64,000 nt of DNA from Xanthostigma xanthostigma (GCA_963575645.1 OY754475.1:7130001-7194000), one strand, 5' to 3'. Positions 23,170 to 35,115 are shown, counted from the stretch's first letter. Notes: generated by a model not told the origin, from the letters alone. Made by a program: numbers and translations.

Positions 23170-24090
23170 GAGTGTAGAACATCGTTTCTCAACCGGGGGT
23201 CGCGTTTGTTATTAAAGGGGGTCGCAGTCTGTTGAAAAATAATACTCGAAACATACAAACTATACAAAAGTTTCGTTTATTAAAGGAATGAATTTTAGTG
23301 TAGTGTTATAAAATTAAATATTACATTGTAATAACAACATGAAAAAATAAATTTATAGCTTACTTTATTTAATTAAAATGATTACTCATAAACATTACAT
23401 AATTAATGCAATATTTGGCATTGTTTCTCACTTAAAAGTATTTTTATACGTGGATCATCTTTGTAAATACAGTAGAACCTCGATTATCCGAGGTAACAAG
23501 GGGAACACCCTACTCGGATAACTGAAAACTCGGATAATCCGGATTTATTTTTTATTCATTAAAAAAATAAACACAAATGTACTTTAAACGGTTTATAAAC
23601 ATTTTTACCATGTAAATATTATTATTAATAATAATAAATTTTATCGCCCCGACGATTTTAAATGGAAATATGTACCTACATTACATACCATATTTTAGAA
23701 GCTCGCGGTTAATACGGATATTGGGTCTTTAGTGGCTCGATTAATCCGGATCATAGACGTGCGTATCTCGCATTAGATTGGCTCGGTTAATCCAGAGCTC
23801 GGATAATTGCGACTCGGATAATCGAGGTTCTACTGTACTCATAAGTAAATTATTTTCGAGTGATAACAGACGATTTTTGTATTTAGCCACCATAGACGAG
23901 AAACCTTTTTCGCATAAGTAAGAAGTAGCAACTGTTGTTTTTTTAATACATATTTTATTTTACATTCAAAATTATTTTACACAGTAAACAAATTTCAAAC
24001 TTATTTTTTTCTTTGTGTGCTGCCAAATTTTGAAGCCGTTAAAAGTGTGCCGTGACAAAAAAAAAGGTGAATCACTGCCCAATGGGTACT
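23170..24090. mobile_element. Old hAT-like element interrupted by a pogo-like element
   Basis: Left end cgtttctcaaccgggggtcgcg and right end aaaaaggtgaatcactgc are loosely inverted and match the common hAT terminal theme CAGTGGTTCTCAACC. The 23470-23835 insertion lies inside. Target duplication is not clear, so the boundaries are approximate. Confidence 0.4.
23470..23835. mobile_element. Pogo/Tigger-like miniature element with TA duplication
   Basis: Ends cagtagaacctcgattatcc and its inverse ggataatcgaggttctactg, flanked by TA on both sides. Internal copies of ctcggataatcc are typical of this group. 366 bp, no transposase. Confidence 0.8.
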
Positions 24091-25074
24091 GCAGCTTTAA
24101 GTTACTCGTAATTATTATTTTTAATAGCAAATATCATATTGAATACTAGCCATTACCCGCGTTACTTCACGCAATCCCAGAAAATTTATTTTCTTTATTA
24201 TACTATATCAAATGTCAATATTTTTGAAGTTGGAATGGTCCAGTCGCCCGATTGACTGGAATTTTGTTATATATAAATTATAAACCAACCAAGTTTGACG
24301 GGTCTAGTGCCACTTGAAAACAAAATGGAAAAATCTACGGTATAATGGCCTTAAAATCAATAATAACATAATGTAAAGTGCAATACAGTTCTCAGACGAC
24401 ACAAGTAATAAGTTAAATAAAAAAAACCGCAAGTGTTTTGTATAAAGTCGAGAAGAAAGGGATCACACAGAGTGAGGGGCGACGAGGCGAAGTGGAACAG
24501 GGTGGGTAGTTGACGAGGCGGTTAGTTAAAGTTCGGAAATAGAGATTATTATACTATATATAATATATATAGAACAGTTTTTTTTATACTTCCCACTTGT
24601 CTAATAAGTTTTAAACGAACTTGCCTGCTCTGCATGAAATATCGGATGGCCGAAAAAAAACTGTCTCAATTTGACGGTCCACTGCTTCTAAAGCGTTATG
24701 AATATTATACACTCGAAGCTTGACAGAATGCATTTTATAGGATTAAAACTAATTTTTTGCACGACCACCTATAAAACAATTGCTTCTCGTACCTAGTATA
24801 GCGGTCGTAATATAACACATTTAACACTAGTGTCTAAAGTAGGGCTATAGAAAAGGGTCATCTATAAATTATATTAGAGAGTAAGGGGGTCGTCTCATAT
24901 TTGTGACAAAAATGTGACAGGGTGGATTTTAAATGTTGTGATGTCACAAAGACAAATCTTTAAAAAATATATTTTTCGATCAATGACTTAAATATTAATA
25001 AAAATAAATTTATTGACCTGCAATAATGATTTAGATTAAGTTAATTGTTAAAAAATCGGTATTTTTTTCTATGA
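24091..25074. other. No gene seen; Helitron end remnant
   Basis: ctagccattacccgcgttac at about 24146 is the mirror image of a Helitron 3' end (- strand). The rest is AT-rich without recognisable genes. Confidence 0.4.
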
Positions 25075-26604
25075 AAAAAAAAATTGGTTGTCTGTAAAGT
25101 CGGTTTACGGACGATAGTTTTACGTGATAACGTATTCCGTAATACATAACCTAAATTCTACATATAATAATTATAATAATTCGAATCTATGATATTGCAT
25201 CTTTCGCTTCAAATTTAGGTTAATTTTATGTATTAAAATACTCACCACATATAATAATAAGTGTTTTTTTTAACTTTCTTTCTTTCGTTTTATTTTAAGT
25301 CTCAAAGATTAATTGTCATAATATTTTGAAAACAATTGTTTCACTGTTTATATAAAATTCCAAAACCTACTTACAATATTTAAGTATTTTCATACGTCAA
25401 AAAATTGATTTTTATAATGATAAAATTTGTATGAAAACGATTTTTTCGAGAGATGAGACCTAGCTAAAACGATTTTTTGCCCCCCAAAATCCCTTTTCAG
25501 TAAATTTCATCCAAATCGTTAGGGCCGTTTTCGAGAAAAGCACGCACAGGGTCAGGCGGAACGTTACACTTTTTCGTGCATGCAGCCGGTGTTTCATCAA
25601 TTTATAAGATTGGTGATTCATCAATTTATAAGACGTTATCACGTCAAAAACAATTCTTATAACATAAATGTATATACGGCTGGCGGCCCGACCGGCTTCG
25701 CCCGAATTTGTAGATTGTCAACGTTATTTCGTCGACTTACGTTGTAAAATTGGTCTCCACGAAAAGCGCTTTTATTTTAACGCGATAATATATACAGCCT
25801 ATGTCCATCCTGAAGGTCCGTTCTAAATATTGGTGAACATTTTTTGACGTGATAACGTCTTATAAATTGATGAATCACCAATCTTATAAATTGATAAAAC
25901 ACCGGCTGCATGTTCGAAAAAGTGTAACGTAACGTTCCTAACGTTCCTAACGCGTAACGTTCCGCCTGACCCTGTGCGTGCTTTTTGCTAATTTCTCGCT
26001 CAATTTAAATCAGATCGGTTTGAAACCAGTCTTAAACGAAAGAGGAGAACATTTTACATAGATTTCGTATAACAGAATTTGCCTAAGCAGTTTTTTTATA
26101 CAAATTTATATAGAAAAATATTTTATACAAATTTATATAGAAAAATAGCTGTATAAATGCAATGTTGTGTAATGCATGACGCGACGCGGTCGGTTGTCTT
26201 TGTTTGCCGTACATGGAAATTAGAAGCAAACGTATGTCTTGTCTTAACATGAAAACAGCTGCATTTCTAATGTTTAATTCAATTTTTTGACATTAGTATA
26301 TTGTGAAATGCAAAGCCTTCTAAGTTAAGTATTGGAATAACTAATTATTATTAGAACATAATACTTTGTAAGTTGCAAACGTCACTTTTGACATTTCTTA
26401 TCATTCCGACACCAAGGATAAGCGGATTGAATTTTGGGAGGTTTAGGTTATGTATTACGGAATACGTTATCACGTAAAACTATCGTCCGTAAACCGACTT
26501 TACAGAAAACCAATTTTTTTTTTTTAATCGGATGAGTAGTTTCGGAGTATACCTCCTACATCCAAACTCACAAACTTTACCACTTTATAATATTAGTATA
26601 AATA
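25075..26604. mobile_element. Inverted pair of related elements around a Helitron fragment
   Basis: Outer ends share gtcggtttacggacgatag (about 25097) and its inverse ctatcgtccgtaaaccgac (about 26481). Inner ends share ttataagacgttatcacgtc (25626-25645) and gacgtgataacgtcttataa (25847-25866), plus aacaccggctgcatg and cagggtcaggcgg in both arms. Internal parts differ. Between the inner ends, 25676-25846 is a - strand Helitron like 679-923, whose 5' remainder reappears at 26524-26604. The right-hand element therefore inserted into that Helitron. No coding capacity. Confidence 0.5.
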
Positions 26605-27067
26605 GATATCTCGTTTTCTTTTAGAAGCATCGTCAGATAGGCATATAAAGCATCCATTTTTTGAATCACAGCCCTTGGTTACATGCTTCGGTCAAAAAAC
26701 TTCTTTAAAATATAAAAATACAGTTGCAAAACACTCTAAAAATGTTATACATAAAAATGGTGGAAGAAACGGGTTTAGCATGGTGGAGGTACCGTGTTGG
26801 TAATATTCTCATTACGTAATAAAAAATTGATAAACTTCGGCGTCGCTATTTTAATTACTTATAAAAACTCAACTTGCAAGAAATTAATATAAAATATATT
26901 ATGACAGAGATGAGGGAAATTATTATTGGTGAGGCTATAAGTAATATAAAATATCAACGAACTGTCTCGTCAAGAAGAAAATCTATAATAAAAGGCGGGA
27001 GTAATAAGCACAAACTTTATAATGAAAATATTGATTAACGAATAATTAATCCCTTAGACTATATATA
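26605..27067. other. No gene seen
   Basis: AT-rich spacer. Confidence 0.4.
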
Positions 27068-27069
27068 TA

Positions 27070-27587
27070 CAGGGTGTCCCACGACATGACTGCCATAGCC
27101 TGGGACTGTGTTGCTGGGGTGATTTCAAGTCAAAAATGTCTAATGAACATATACCCAGAACGTTATCCTAACTGAGCTAGAAGCATTTGAAATTTTAGAT
27201 AAGTAGTAGTAGGAATTCCCTACTAATTTAAAAACAATTTAGGTAAAGAGAAATCGCTTTATTGAATTAGTTGTTCAAAATGTCCACCCAGTTGCTGTAT
27301 ACATAGTCCAGCTCTTCTTAGAATTGAAGCGGTAGCTCTGCGAAGAGTCTCAGGATCAGCACGAATAAATACTAATGGTGATTCACAGCCACCTGGTCTT
27401 TTTAATAATAACAAAACCAAAAGCCGAACCTAATACCTGCATTAGTGGGCTTACTTATTTAAAATTTCAAATGCTTCTGGCACAGTTAGGATAGCGTTCC
27501 GGGTATATGTTCATTAGACATTTTTGACTTGAAATCATCCCAGCAACACAGTCCCAGGTTATGGCAGTCATGTCGTGGGACACCCTG
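27070..27587 (-). mobile_element. IS630/Tc1-like element with long inverted ends
   Basis: Starts cagggtgtcccacgacatga and ends with its inverse, flanked by TA on both sides (27068-27069, 27588-27589). The inverted homology extends over ~100 bp (aagtcaaaaatgtctaatga in both arms). The middle keeps the last codons of a transposase-like frame on the - strand. It is a deletion derivative, 518 bp. Confidence 0.7.
27259..27400 (-). pseudogene. C-terminal remnant of a transposase
   Basis: The - strand reads SILRRAGLCIQQLGGHFEQL near the stop (TAA at 27259-27261). Insect transposases of the IS630/Tc1-like group carrying a GGHFE-type C-terminus end this way (recognition from memory). No start codon and no catalytic residues are present, so it is only the tail of a gene left by internal deletion. 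It could also be tail-only sequence captured by the element. Confidence 0.45.
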
Positions 27588-28005
27588 TATATAGAACATT
27601 GAAGCTTATTAGCTTATAGATACCTACTTATTTATACACGCCAAACGATCAGACTAATTTAACATGTCTCTAAAATTATTAGTACAAATTAGATTGTATT
27701 CCTAGTAACAATGGCGGTTCGTCTATGAGCGCTGCAGACTTAAAACTCACGAGCGCTCATTTTTACCCGACTGTGGCGAAGCCAAAAGGAAGGATTATGA
27801 GTTTAGTAGTCTATGTATGTTTGTATTTACGAATGTTCCACCGTAGCGCCTAAACTATTCATCCGATTTTGACAAGTAACGTGTCAATCGATTCGTTATT
27901 ATGACCCGAGTAACATAGGCGACATTTATTTTTGAATTTTGGTCCCAGAGGGGAGCAAATTGGAAACAAATAAAAAATAAGTACAAAAAAAATAATTTAA
28001 ATAAA
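27588..28005. repeat. Repeat fragment, no gene
   Basis: Positions about 27770-27910 read as a dispersed insect repeat (ttacccgactgtggcgaag, then gtagtctatgtatgtttg), with no clear ends. Confidence 0.35.
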
Positions 28006-28290
28006 AAATAAGTTCAAAAACTAAATCCCGACTACTAAAAAGTATGAAACAAGGAAATATTCTATTCTGAGGATAGCCGTGGTCGTATGCCATCTCATAT
28101 ATTATATGAGGCCCCTCTAGATGTATAGCGTATAGCACTTTGCCCTAGAGCTTATGATCGCTTACTACTGTTAAAATGTAATGTTTTGTTAGGGTAGGTG
28201 GCATATGACCACGGCTATCCCCAGATGAGAATATTTTCTTGTTTCATACTTTTCAGTAGTCGGGTTTTAGTTTTCGAACTTATTTTTTTT
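28006..28290. repeat. Hairpin element, ~85-bp arms
   Basis: Left arm phrases ccgactactaaaaagtatga and ggatagccgtggtc recur inverted on the right as tcatacttttcagtagtcgg and gaccacggctatcc. Imperfect in places. Non-coding; probably a miniature element. Confidence 0.65.
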
Positions 28291-28936
28291 AACCTCGTGG
28301 TAATAAACTCAATCACGCAACATATAATATACGCAGTAAACACAACTATATTATGACTCTGGAACTGGTAAAACTCGCTGACCTTCGTTATAACATAATG
28401 TCACAACTCGTATATAATAAATTTCATTACAATTAAACATCAAAAGAAGGACATGGAGAAAGTCAACGTAAAAATTTTAATAAATTTAATCCTACGGAAA
28501 AAAATTCACACAAAATATTTTTACAACTGTTAAATAAAAAGCTTTTCTTATCTCCGTCTCAAAAAACAAAATATACGTTCGTTTTGGTGATGACATTAAG
28601 AAGATACCGCGTTTACCCTTTCGAAGAGGAAATGAATTTCAGAGCCGCCATTTATATATCAATGTTATTATAAAATATTCCGACAATACGCACATAAAAA
28701 CGCACAAAAAGAAAATAAAAAAGATCAAATTTTTATATAAATGTATATCCTTTTGTTCTGACACAACAACCAGGATGTAAATGATGCTATCACATAAATT
28801 AACATAAATGAATGAAAATAAAGATACTGACTCGCGCGGTACCGAACTATACCACGTCCGAATCGCATCATACAGTGCGTAAGTTAGTGTGGAACAATCC
28901 ACATTAAAAAAAAAATAGTTTAAACTCTCTCTCCCC

Positions 28937-28967
<31 letters not shown>

Positions 28968-29228
28968 TATCTACTTTTCTCCCTCTCTTTATTTGGAAAT
29001 ATTGTATTGATCTTCCCACTATCCACACCCACCCACGTAACAACTCACACCCATAGTATACGTGATGGTAGGTGAAAAGTCCAATATTTTGGATAGTATT
29101 TGCATAAAATCCGTTCTTAGTGGTGTCTACGTCGAAAAAGGAGTAGCTATGCCAAATTTCAAGTCAATCGGACGTATAATTCTAGAGATCTCGTGATGAG
29201 TCACTGAGTGATATTTCGCTGTATTATA
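28291..29228. other. No gene seen; CT microsatellite
   Basis: CT-rich microsatellite at 28922-28990. The rest is AT-rich with short frames only. Confidence 0.5.
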
Positions 29229-29571
29229 CTAGCGGTCCCGCCCGGTTTCACCCGGGTGCTAACGAACGAATGCGGAGAGGGACATGAGTATACGCACGTT
29301 CATCTTAGTTTACCGAGATGAATGTTGTGTCCAAATTTCGTAATGATCGGAGTTACCGTTCAAAAGTTTTTGTTGGACGGACAAATTTTGAGTTATAATT
29401 TGCAACATTTTTCATTGATACTCCGCTCCTATTGGTCGTAGCGTGATATTATATAACCTATAGCCTTCCTCGATAAATGAACTATCCAACAATTTTTTTT
29501 CCAATTCTAACCAGTAGTTCCTGAGATTAGCGCGTTCAACCAAACTTTTCAGCGTAATATATTAGTATAGA
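29229..29571 (-). mobile_element. Non-autonomous Helitron, shorter copy
   Basis: On the - strand it starts TCTATACTAATATATTACGC (29571 downward) and ends cgggcgggaccgctag at 29229. It lacks the tRNA-like interior of the 59462-60047 copy. Both ends are readable. Confidence 0.7.
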
Positions 29572-30477
29572 TAGATAAAAGAAAGCAAATATCTGTATCA
29601 AAGAAAGAATGTAGATTTCTAGGGGGCATTGAATAATATTCTATCTGAAAAGAAGGCAGTGGGCCAAATAAGTTTGTTGGTTTTTTTCTTATATTTTGCA
29701 GTCATTTTTTTTCAAATTGTGGACTTTTAACTCTAAAATTCAATTCAGGCATAGTTCATGTCCCAGTCAAACAATTTAAAAATAAAGATAATCTTGTGCA
29801 GAACTTTTTTTGAGATAAAAAAAAATAATTCACTTCAAAAGCAAGCTTTTACTTTATCTCTTTTTGTGTAGATTTTTGACACGAAATTCATTTAAATTTT
29901 TAGCTATTTGACTTGCAACAAAAAAAATAATTGTAAATTTTGTTGTAAATTATGTAATACACGTCTTCGAATCACATTCCAAAAATTATTCTTTTATCAA
30001 ACAAAACATTTTTATTTATTCCATGTAGGTTTCACTTTCTACATTTATTTTAGTACTATACAATTCAATTCTTCCTCAAATAATATTCCAAATGTTTTGG
30101 ATGAATGAAAGCCAGAGTATTTATTTCTGAGACTGAGTAAACAATAATTGTCTCCATATTTTTAAGCTCATTAATTTTATAACGTAACGGAATGATAGTA
30201 TAGCATAAAAGCCAGCGTCGCAGCCCGCTAGAAAAATCTAGCGGGCTGAGCCATCCGTATTCTTTACAATTTACTAAAAGTGGTTGTACATAGTGAGTAC
30301 TAGAGAGATTGAACGTACGTGCTGCCCATCTCTATCCTTGTCTGGCAAATTGGCAACTCTAAATAGCTGAGAGCTGAGAGAGATAGATACACGTCGCACG
30401 ATCGCGCTGTTTCTTTTTAAAGCGACCACAATTTGAGTACCTATAGCCGTGTAGGGTCTATTGTTTTGAGAACATAT
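29572..30477. other. No gene seen; perfect GC-rich stem-loop
   Basis: AT-rich. At 30221-30248 a perfect 12-bp stem (cagcccgctaga / tctagcgggctg) closes an AAAA tetraloop, strikingly GC-rich for this region. Function unknown. Confidence 0.5.
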
Positions 30478-30775
30478 ATTTAATAACTTCTATATTGCTA
30501 GTGGCCGTAAGTGGAAGCGTGGCCCATGAAGTGAAACAGCAAATGACATGTTCTCTATCTCTTTCTTTTTACTTGACTAGTTGTGTGCAAGTGTCGCGTC
30601 TGTAGTGGGGCAATTAGTAAGTGGAATAGAACAAGCCACCTTCCTTTCACAGTTTAGTTCCATGTGCCAACTGACGCGCATCCATTCACGGACATGCGCA
30701 TGAGACTCGGAGTATAATAAGTGAGACTGCACCGTAGTGTTTAAGTCTTTCTCCCGATCTTTGCTGGCAATATAT
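30478..30775. mobile_element. Miniature element, CTATATTGCTAG ends, copy 1
   Basis: Left ctatattgctagtggccg and right ttgctggcaatata are inverted. A closely similar copy (49451-49757) sits inside another miniature element in the last cnk intron. About 300 bp, no coding. Confidence 0.65.
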
Positions 30776-31274
30776 GGTTCCGAATAGTGCCATCAGTACT
30801 ACTGAGTTCAATCGTCTCGTATCCTCTCATACTCTTGCATCCTCGGTGTAATATAAATATTTAGTGCTTATGGCTACAATTTGAGACATAGAGGATAAAG
30901 TTAATATTACGATATATAAAGAAACACGTAAACTGTCATACACATGTCTTAGATATTTGAGCATATCACAGGCGGCGTCGGGAAAAAAGGAAAAACCTGA
31001 CGAAAATACGAGAGATAAAAACGAAATCTTTACTATTTAGAACACGTATGTCATCCACGTTTCTATTATATGTTCCAATTTGTACCTCCTTGTCTGTGTT
31101 TTCCTATAGAATCTACTATACTTTTCATAATATTGTATGTATACGCAGGCCTGTACTTATCAGCCTGCCTCACTTCAAACAATACGCTTAGAACGGGAAA
31201 ATGTAACTAAACACTGCCACGCCGTGTCACTAGGGCATAAAGTCGACGTTTGCGATGATTTATCTACATAGAAT
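30776..31274. other. No gene seen
   Basis: AT-rich spacer without recognisable features. Confidence 0.4.
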
Positions 31275-31498
31275 AAATATAGTTTAAAAAAAACTAAAAA
31301 ACACGCTCTATATAACTAACTAAAAAGTAAAAAATATTTTTTTTAAAATAAGCTTAAAACAAAAAGCGTGCCGCGCTTTGTTCCACATTTTCGTACATCG
31401 AGCGGTCCACGCTTTTTGTTTTATCTTATTTTAAAAAAAATATTTTTTACTTTTTAGTTCGATATAAAGCGTTTTTTAGTTTTTTTTAAACTATATTT
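31275..31498. repeat. Hairpin, sister of 6953-7169
   Basis: Arms about 31275-31377 and 31401-31498 with the same loop phrase (ttccacattttcgtacatcg) and arm phrases (tagtttaaaaaaaactaaaa, tactttttagttcgatataa) as the 6953 hairpin. The arms are slightly more diverged from each other. Confidence 0.75.
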
Positions 31499-31563
31499 AT
31501 TTTCCACTTTTTAGTTCGATTTATTGTCAAAAATTTGCCGAAAAAAAACAATTTTTTTTTTCG

Positions 31564-31665
31564 GCGTGGACGGGATTAGAACCCACGACCCGTGATTCCG
31601 AGAGTTGACGTCAGCGAAGACCCGTGCCTTAGACCGCACGGCTAACCACTGTAGTTACAGTGCTG
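31564..31665 (-). mobile_element. tRNA-Leu-like SINE head
   Basis: On the - strand gttagccgtgcggtctaagg resembles the A-box region of tRNA-Leu and ggttctaatcc the B box, with about 45 bases between them. The acceptor stem does not close and no anticodon arm is credible, so I read this as a tRNA-derived SINE or pseudo-tRNA. It lies between the hairpin (31275-31498) and a SINE-like CATA tail (31709-31775). Confidence 0.5.
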
Positions 31666-31708
31666 GCATATTATACTACAGTAATAAATTACTTGCTGTA
31701 GTCCAAAC

Positions 31709-31775
31709 GAAGGTTACAAACAAACATACATACATACATACATACAACTTACAAGTGAAGTTAATATAAAGCGTG
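31709..31775 (+). repeat. CATA microsatellite and SINE-like 3' tail
   Basis: (CATA)n followed by caagtgaagttaatataaag and gcgtg, the same tail seen at 7501-7587 and 37320-37460. Confidence 0.55.
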
Positions 31776-31861
31776 TAAAAAGATCGCTGTTCAAGTTCAA
31801 TTTTGATCACAATGCGTAGAAAAATGTTGTTTCGAAGTGAGAACTGTATAGAAATAAAAAT

Positions 31862-32415
31862 CAGTCAAGTGCGAGTCGGACTCGCGCACCGAGAGTTCCG
31901 TACAAACTTGTAGTTCATACATCACGGGAATCGAGTCTCGAAGATTTTTCCCGCTTAGCCGGTGGAAAACTGTTGTCGCCATACGTCGACAAACGTCGCG
32001 GTCAGTTTGCCAACTAAGCGTGTAATTGCAATGAGTTCAGATGGACTACTGAACTGTATTGTAACTCGTGGTTATATCTGATGGCCTAGTTGTCGTACCG
32101 TGTTGTATGCGAGAGTTCTCATATTGTGCTGTATAAACGCACCGGTAGCGGATGCTTGTTTTGTGTTAGAACTGTTACTGTGTAAGCATGGGTTGGTTTA
32201 AAAACATTTTTTTTGTGATGTAACTACAAATTTACGGTTTTCGGATTCTTCTCTTTACTTATGCTATAAGGCATCGCTTCTTACCAAATTTCACAATTCT
32301 AGCTCATCTGGAAGTACCCTATAGAGTATAGACTATAGGTTTTGATTCCCAAGAGTCTTGACAGACAGACAGACGGACGGACAACTAAGTTATTCTATAC
32401 AGGTTCCTTTTTTTC
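31862..32415. repeat. Dispersed insect repeat
   Basis: Starts gtcaagtgcgagtcggactc and gcgcaccgagagttccgtac; ends with gacagacagacggacgga and ctatacaggttcc. These phrases are familiar from dispersed repeats in moth genomes (memory, not a search). A related 3' part is at 55837-56015. Non-coding. Confidence 0.45.
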
Positions 32416-32436
32416 CTAAAAACGATGTTAAATACA

Positions 32437-32612
32437 TGCATATGTTACGGTAAATGTAAACTCTCGGGAAATGTACACTTTTACCGTAAAATGTGCCAGA
32501 AAATGTGTACATTTGCCGCAATATCTACATTTAATGTACATATTTTCCGGCACATTTTACGGTAAAAGTGTACATTTCCCAAGAGTTTACATTTACCGTA
32601 ACATATACACTG
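32437..32612. repeat. Hairpin, ~75-bp arms
   Basis: Left gttacggtaaatgtaaactc and acacttttaccgtaaaatgt are mirrored on the right by acattttacggtaaaagtgt and gagtttacatttaccgtaac. Only a few mismatches. Non-coding. Confidence 0.75.
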
Positions 32613-33074
32613 TTTTGAAAAAACGTCATTTCAGTCGATCGATTTTTTTCCGAGCAAGGTCGAGTTTAAATTCAACAATGGTTTTCTTATAAAACAATAT
32701 GTATCGTCACAATCTAAGATCAATGTCAAAGCAGATTTTTTGACCTTGCTTTCTGCAACCGAGTCTCGTTAGCAACGTTTTAAATAAAACTGTTTCGCTT
32801 TTTTGACTTCAAATAAGTATCCAAACCAGGCCTGTTCCATTACAATTGCACTCCTCTGTATGGCGTACAACAGTGCCCTTTTCTCCTTTCATATTGTGTT
32901 TTTTTTTGTACAAAATAGAGTTGTTCTTTCTATTCAGCTATACATACAATCTTGTTTCCAAGTGTGACCGAATAAAATACAAGGCAATGTCGACTCATGG
33001 ACAAATTTACAAAATTAAAACATTTAAATGTAGAACTGCTCTAGTATTCTAGAAATCACACACATCTGCGTATT

Positions 33075-33276
33075 AAGGCCGCTGCATACGAGGCTATAGA
33101 AACACTGCTTGGACTTCTGCTGGCCGGTAGGCTGGATACGAAGCTGGAAATGACGTCACTGCGGGCTCGCCTGCTAACTCACAAGATAGGTTTTAAAATG
33201 ACAAACAGGGGCTATTTTTCTTGCTAGATCCGCTGCTAGGTATGAGCAAAAACCAATCAGGAAGCAGCATCTTGTC
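33075..33276 (+). mobile_element. AAGGCCGCTGCACACGAGG-family element, copy 3 (left half)
   Basis: Starts aaggccgctgcatacgaggc and runs to caggaagcagcatcttgtc, where the copy stops. It is in inverted orientation to copy 4 at 35116-35515. Confidence 0.7.
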
Positions 33277-33426
33277 AAAAATACTACAAAGAAGTGTAAT
33301 TTAGAATTTTTTGAAAATTTATTTATTTAATACTCAATATTGATCAAACTGGGAAGTTAATCGTGTGGACCTGAATGCGGTCACACTCGTAGAGTTCCAA
33401 TAAATAACCCCCTCGCGGCTTGTTTC

Positions 33427-33874
33427 CAGTGCCGGATTAAGACTCCTTGATGCCCTAAGCATTTCTTGTCTATGGGCACTCATCTCTATAACAGCAGTCT
33501 AAAAAATTATATCTGTCATGTTAAGTTTATAAAAATGTAATTCAAATTGTGAATGTCATAAGCTTAAAAAAGCATAGAATTTTTGGGGAAAAAATTGAAT
33601 TTTACAATTAATGCTCTCATTGAAAATTTGCTGTCTATAAAATCGGCCCTTAGGCATTTCTATACAGTTAAAACAGGTTAAAAAATGTAAAATTAAAAAA
33701 AAAACATCACATTTTCATTTAGATCACATTTTTGAGAACATGACAAAAAATAAAAAAAAATTGTTAAGACGGTCTGGGAGGTACTTTTCTTTTCTGAGTT
33801 GTGATTTTTGGTGCCCCCTGAGACGTGATGCCCTAAGCAGTTGCTTATTTCGCTTATAGGTTAATCCAGCACTG
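33427..33874. mobile_element. hAT-type miniature element
   Basis: Ends cagtgccggattaag and ggttaatccagcactg are inverted. Flanks cttgtttc (33419-33426) and cttgtggc (33875-33882) agree at 6 of 8 bases, a decayed target duplication. The phrase gatgccctaagca occurs near both ends. 448 bp. Confidence 0.65.
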
Positions 33875-34239
33875 CTTGTGGCGAAAAATTGGATCGCCTT
33901 TATGATTCAAGAGCGAACAAAGAAATTCGCAACATCTTTGTTGCAAATTTCTATTTCTTAAAATGTTCTCATAATGCACTATGAATAATTAAGTTAACAA
34001 TGTTATGACCTACTTGTTACTCTTAACGGAGAAACAAATAAAAATACAAGTCAAAGAAGGAAACATGGTATTATATAACATATAAACACATGTGTAATAA
34101 AAGACGTTATGGAGTATCGTGGACGACAGTTTGTTGTGCTAGAGAATTCGAGTTTGTCAACTATATTTGCATCACTGGTCATTCTGATAAATCACCAGGG
34201 AAGCAATTATTGAATGTTTGAGATAATATCACGATGTAA
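33875..34239. other. No gene seen
   Basis: AT-rich spacer. Confidence 0.4.
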
Positions 34240-34380
34240 CAATAGTATATTGTGCAACTAGTGCGGCAAGTTGTCGATTGCCCACGAAAGCGAAGTTACG
34301 CGCACGAGCGAAGCGAGTGCGCTCATTCGCTTGAGGGGGCAATCGACAATGCCACACGAGCTGCACATACTATTTTTTAT
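34240..34380. repeat. Short palindromic element
   Basis: aatagtat...gtcgattgccc on the left is mirrored by gggcaatcgac...atactatt on the right (about 45-bp imperfect arms), with gcgaag-rich centre words. Confidence 0.55.
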
Positions 34381-34451
34381 TACGAATTAAATTAAAATTA
34401 AAATTTTATTACGATTTAACAAAAAATTAGAAGTAATAAAAATTAAAATTA

Positions 34452-34671
34452 AGATGAAAAATTACAAAGAAATCCTTTCCAAAAATGTTTAATTTTAATT
34501 AATACATTAAGCGCTTTCGGACCATTGTAAGTCCATCTTCAGAATTTTTTTATTATAAAAAATCATTAAATAAAAAAATTCTGAAGATGGACTTACAATG
34601 GTCCGAAAGCGCTTAATGTATTAATTAAAATTAAACATTTTTGGAAAGGATTTCTTTGTAATTTTTCATCT
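34452..34671. repeat. Near-perfect palindrome with hammerhead-like core
   Basis: Arms 34452-34552 and 34571-34671 are almost exact inverted copies. The right arm reads CTGAAGA (34581-34587), one extra T, stem GGAC/GTCC, then GAAA (34605-34608); the left arm carries the same on the - strand. The architecture matches the 9737-10135 palindrome though the sequence differs. No target duplication was recognised. Confidence 0.7.
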
Positions 34672-35115
34672 AAAATTTTTCCAAATTTATGTGCGTATTT
34701 AATAATTATTTAATAATAATTATAATTAATTAAAATTAAATCATTAAAAAGTTGAAAATTCAGTTAAAATTGTTAAAATTGTCAAGAATAAAAGTCCATA
34801 ATCGAAAATTTTAACCTCAAATCTGCTTCAAATGACAGTTTGTTTCGTTGACATTAACACCGTTATTATTTTGTTTTTTTCTCTGAATTTGCGTGCGGCA
34901 AACAATAATTTCAGTGCGACAAATAAAGTTTCCGCACGCAAATGAAAATAGCTACTTTTCAACCGTAACAGCATGCGTAAAGATAGCACTTTTCCCGCAT
35001 GAGTAATAAAAAAACTAATGCTGAATTGCAGGCAGCATTGTCAGAAAATCTAATTTGACAATGAACTTAGATTGTGACCACACATATTTCTCAATAAAAA
35101 AAGCATTGTACTGGC

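Noticed and set aside
31564..31665. Functional tRNA-Leu on the - strand
   Set aside because: A and B boxes are present, but the acceptor and anticodon stems do not close; it reads as a SINE head.
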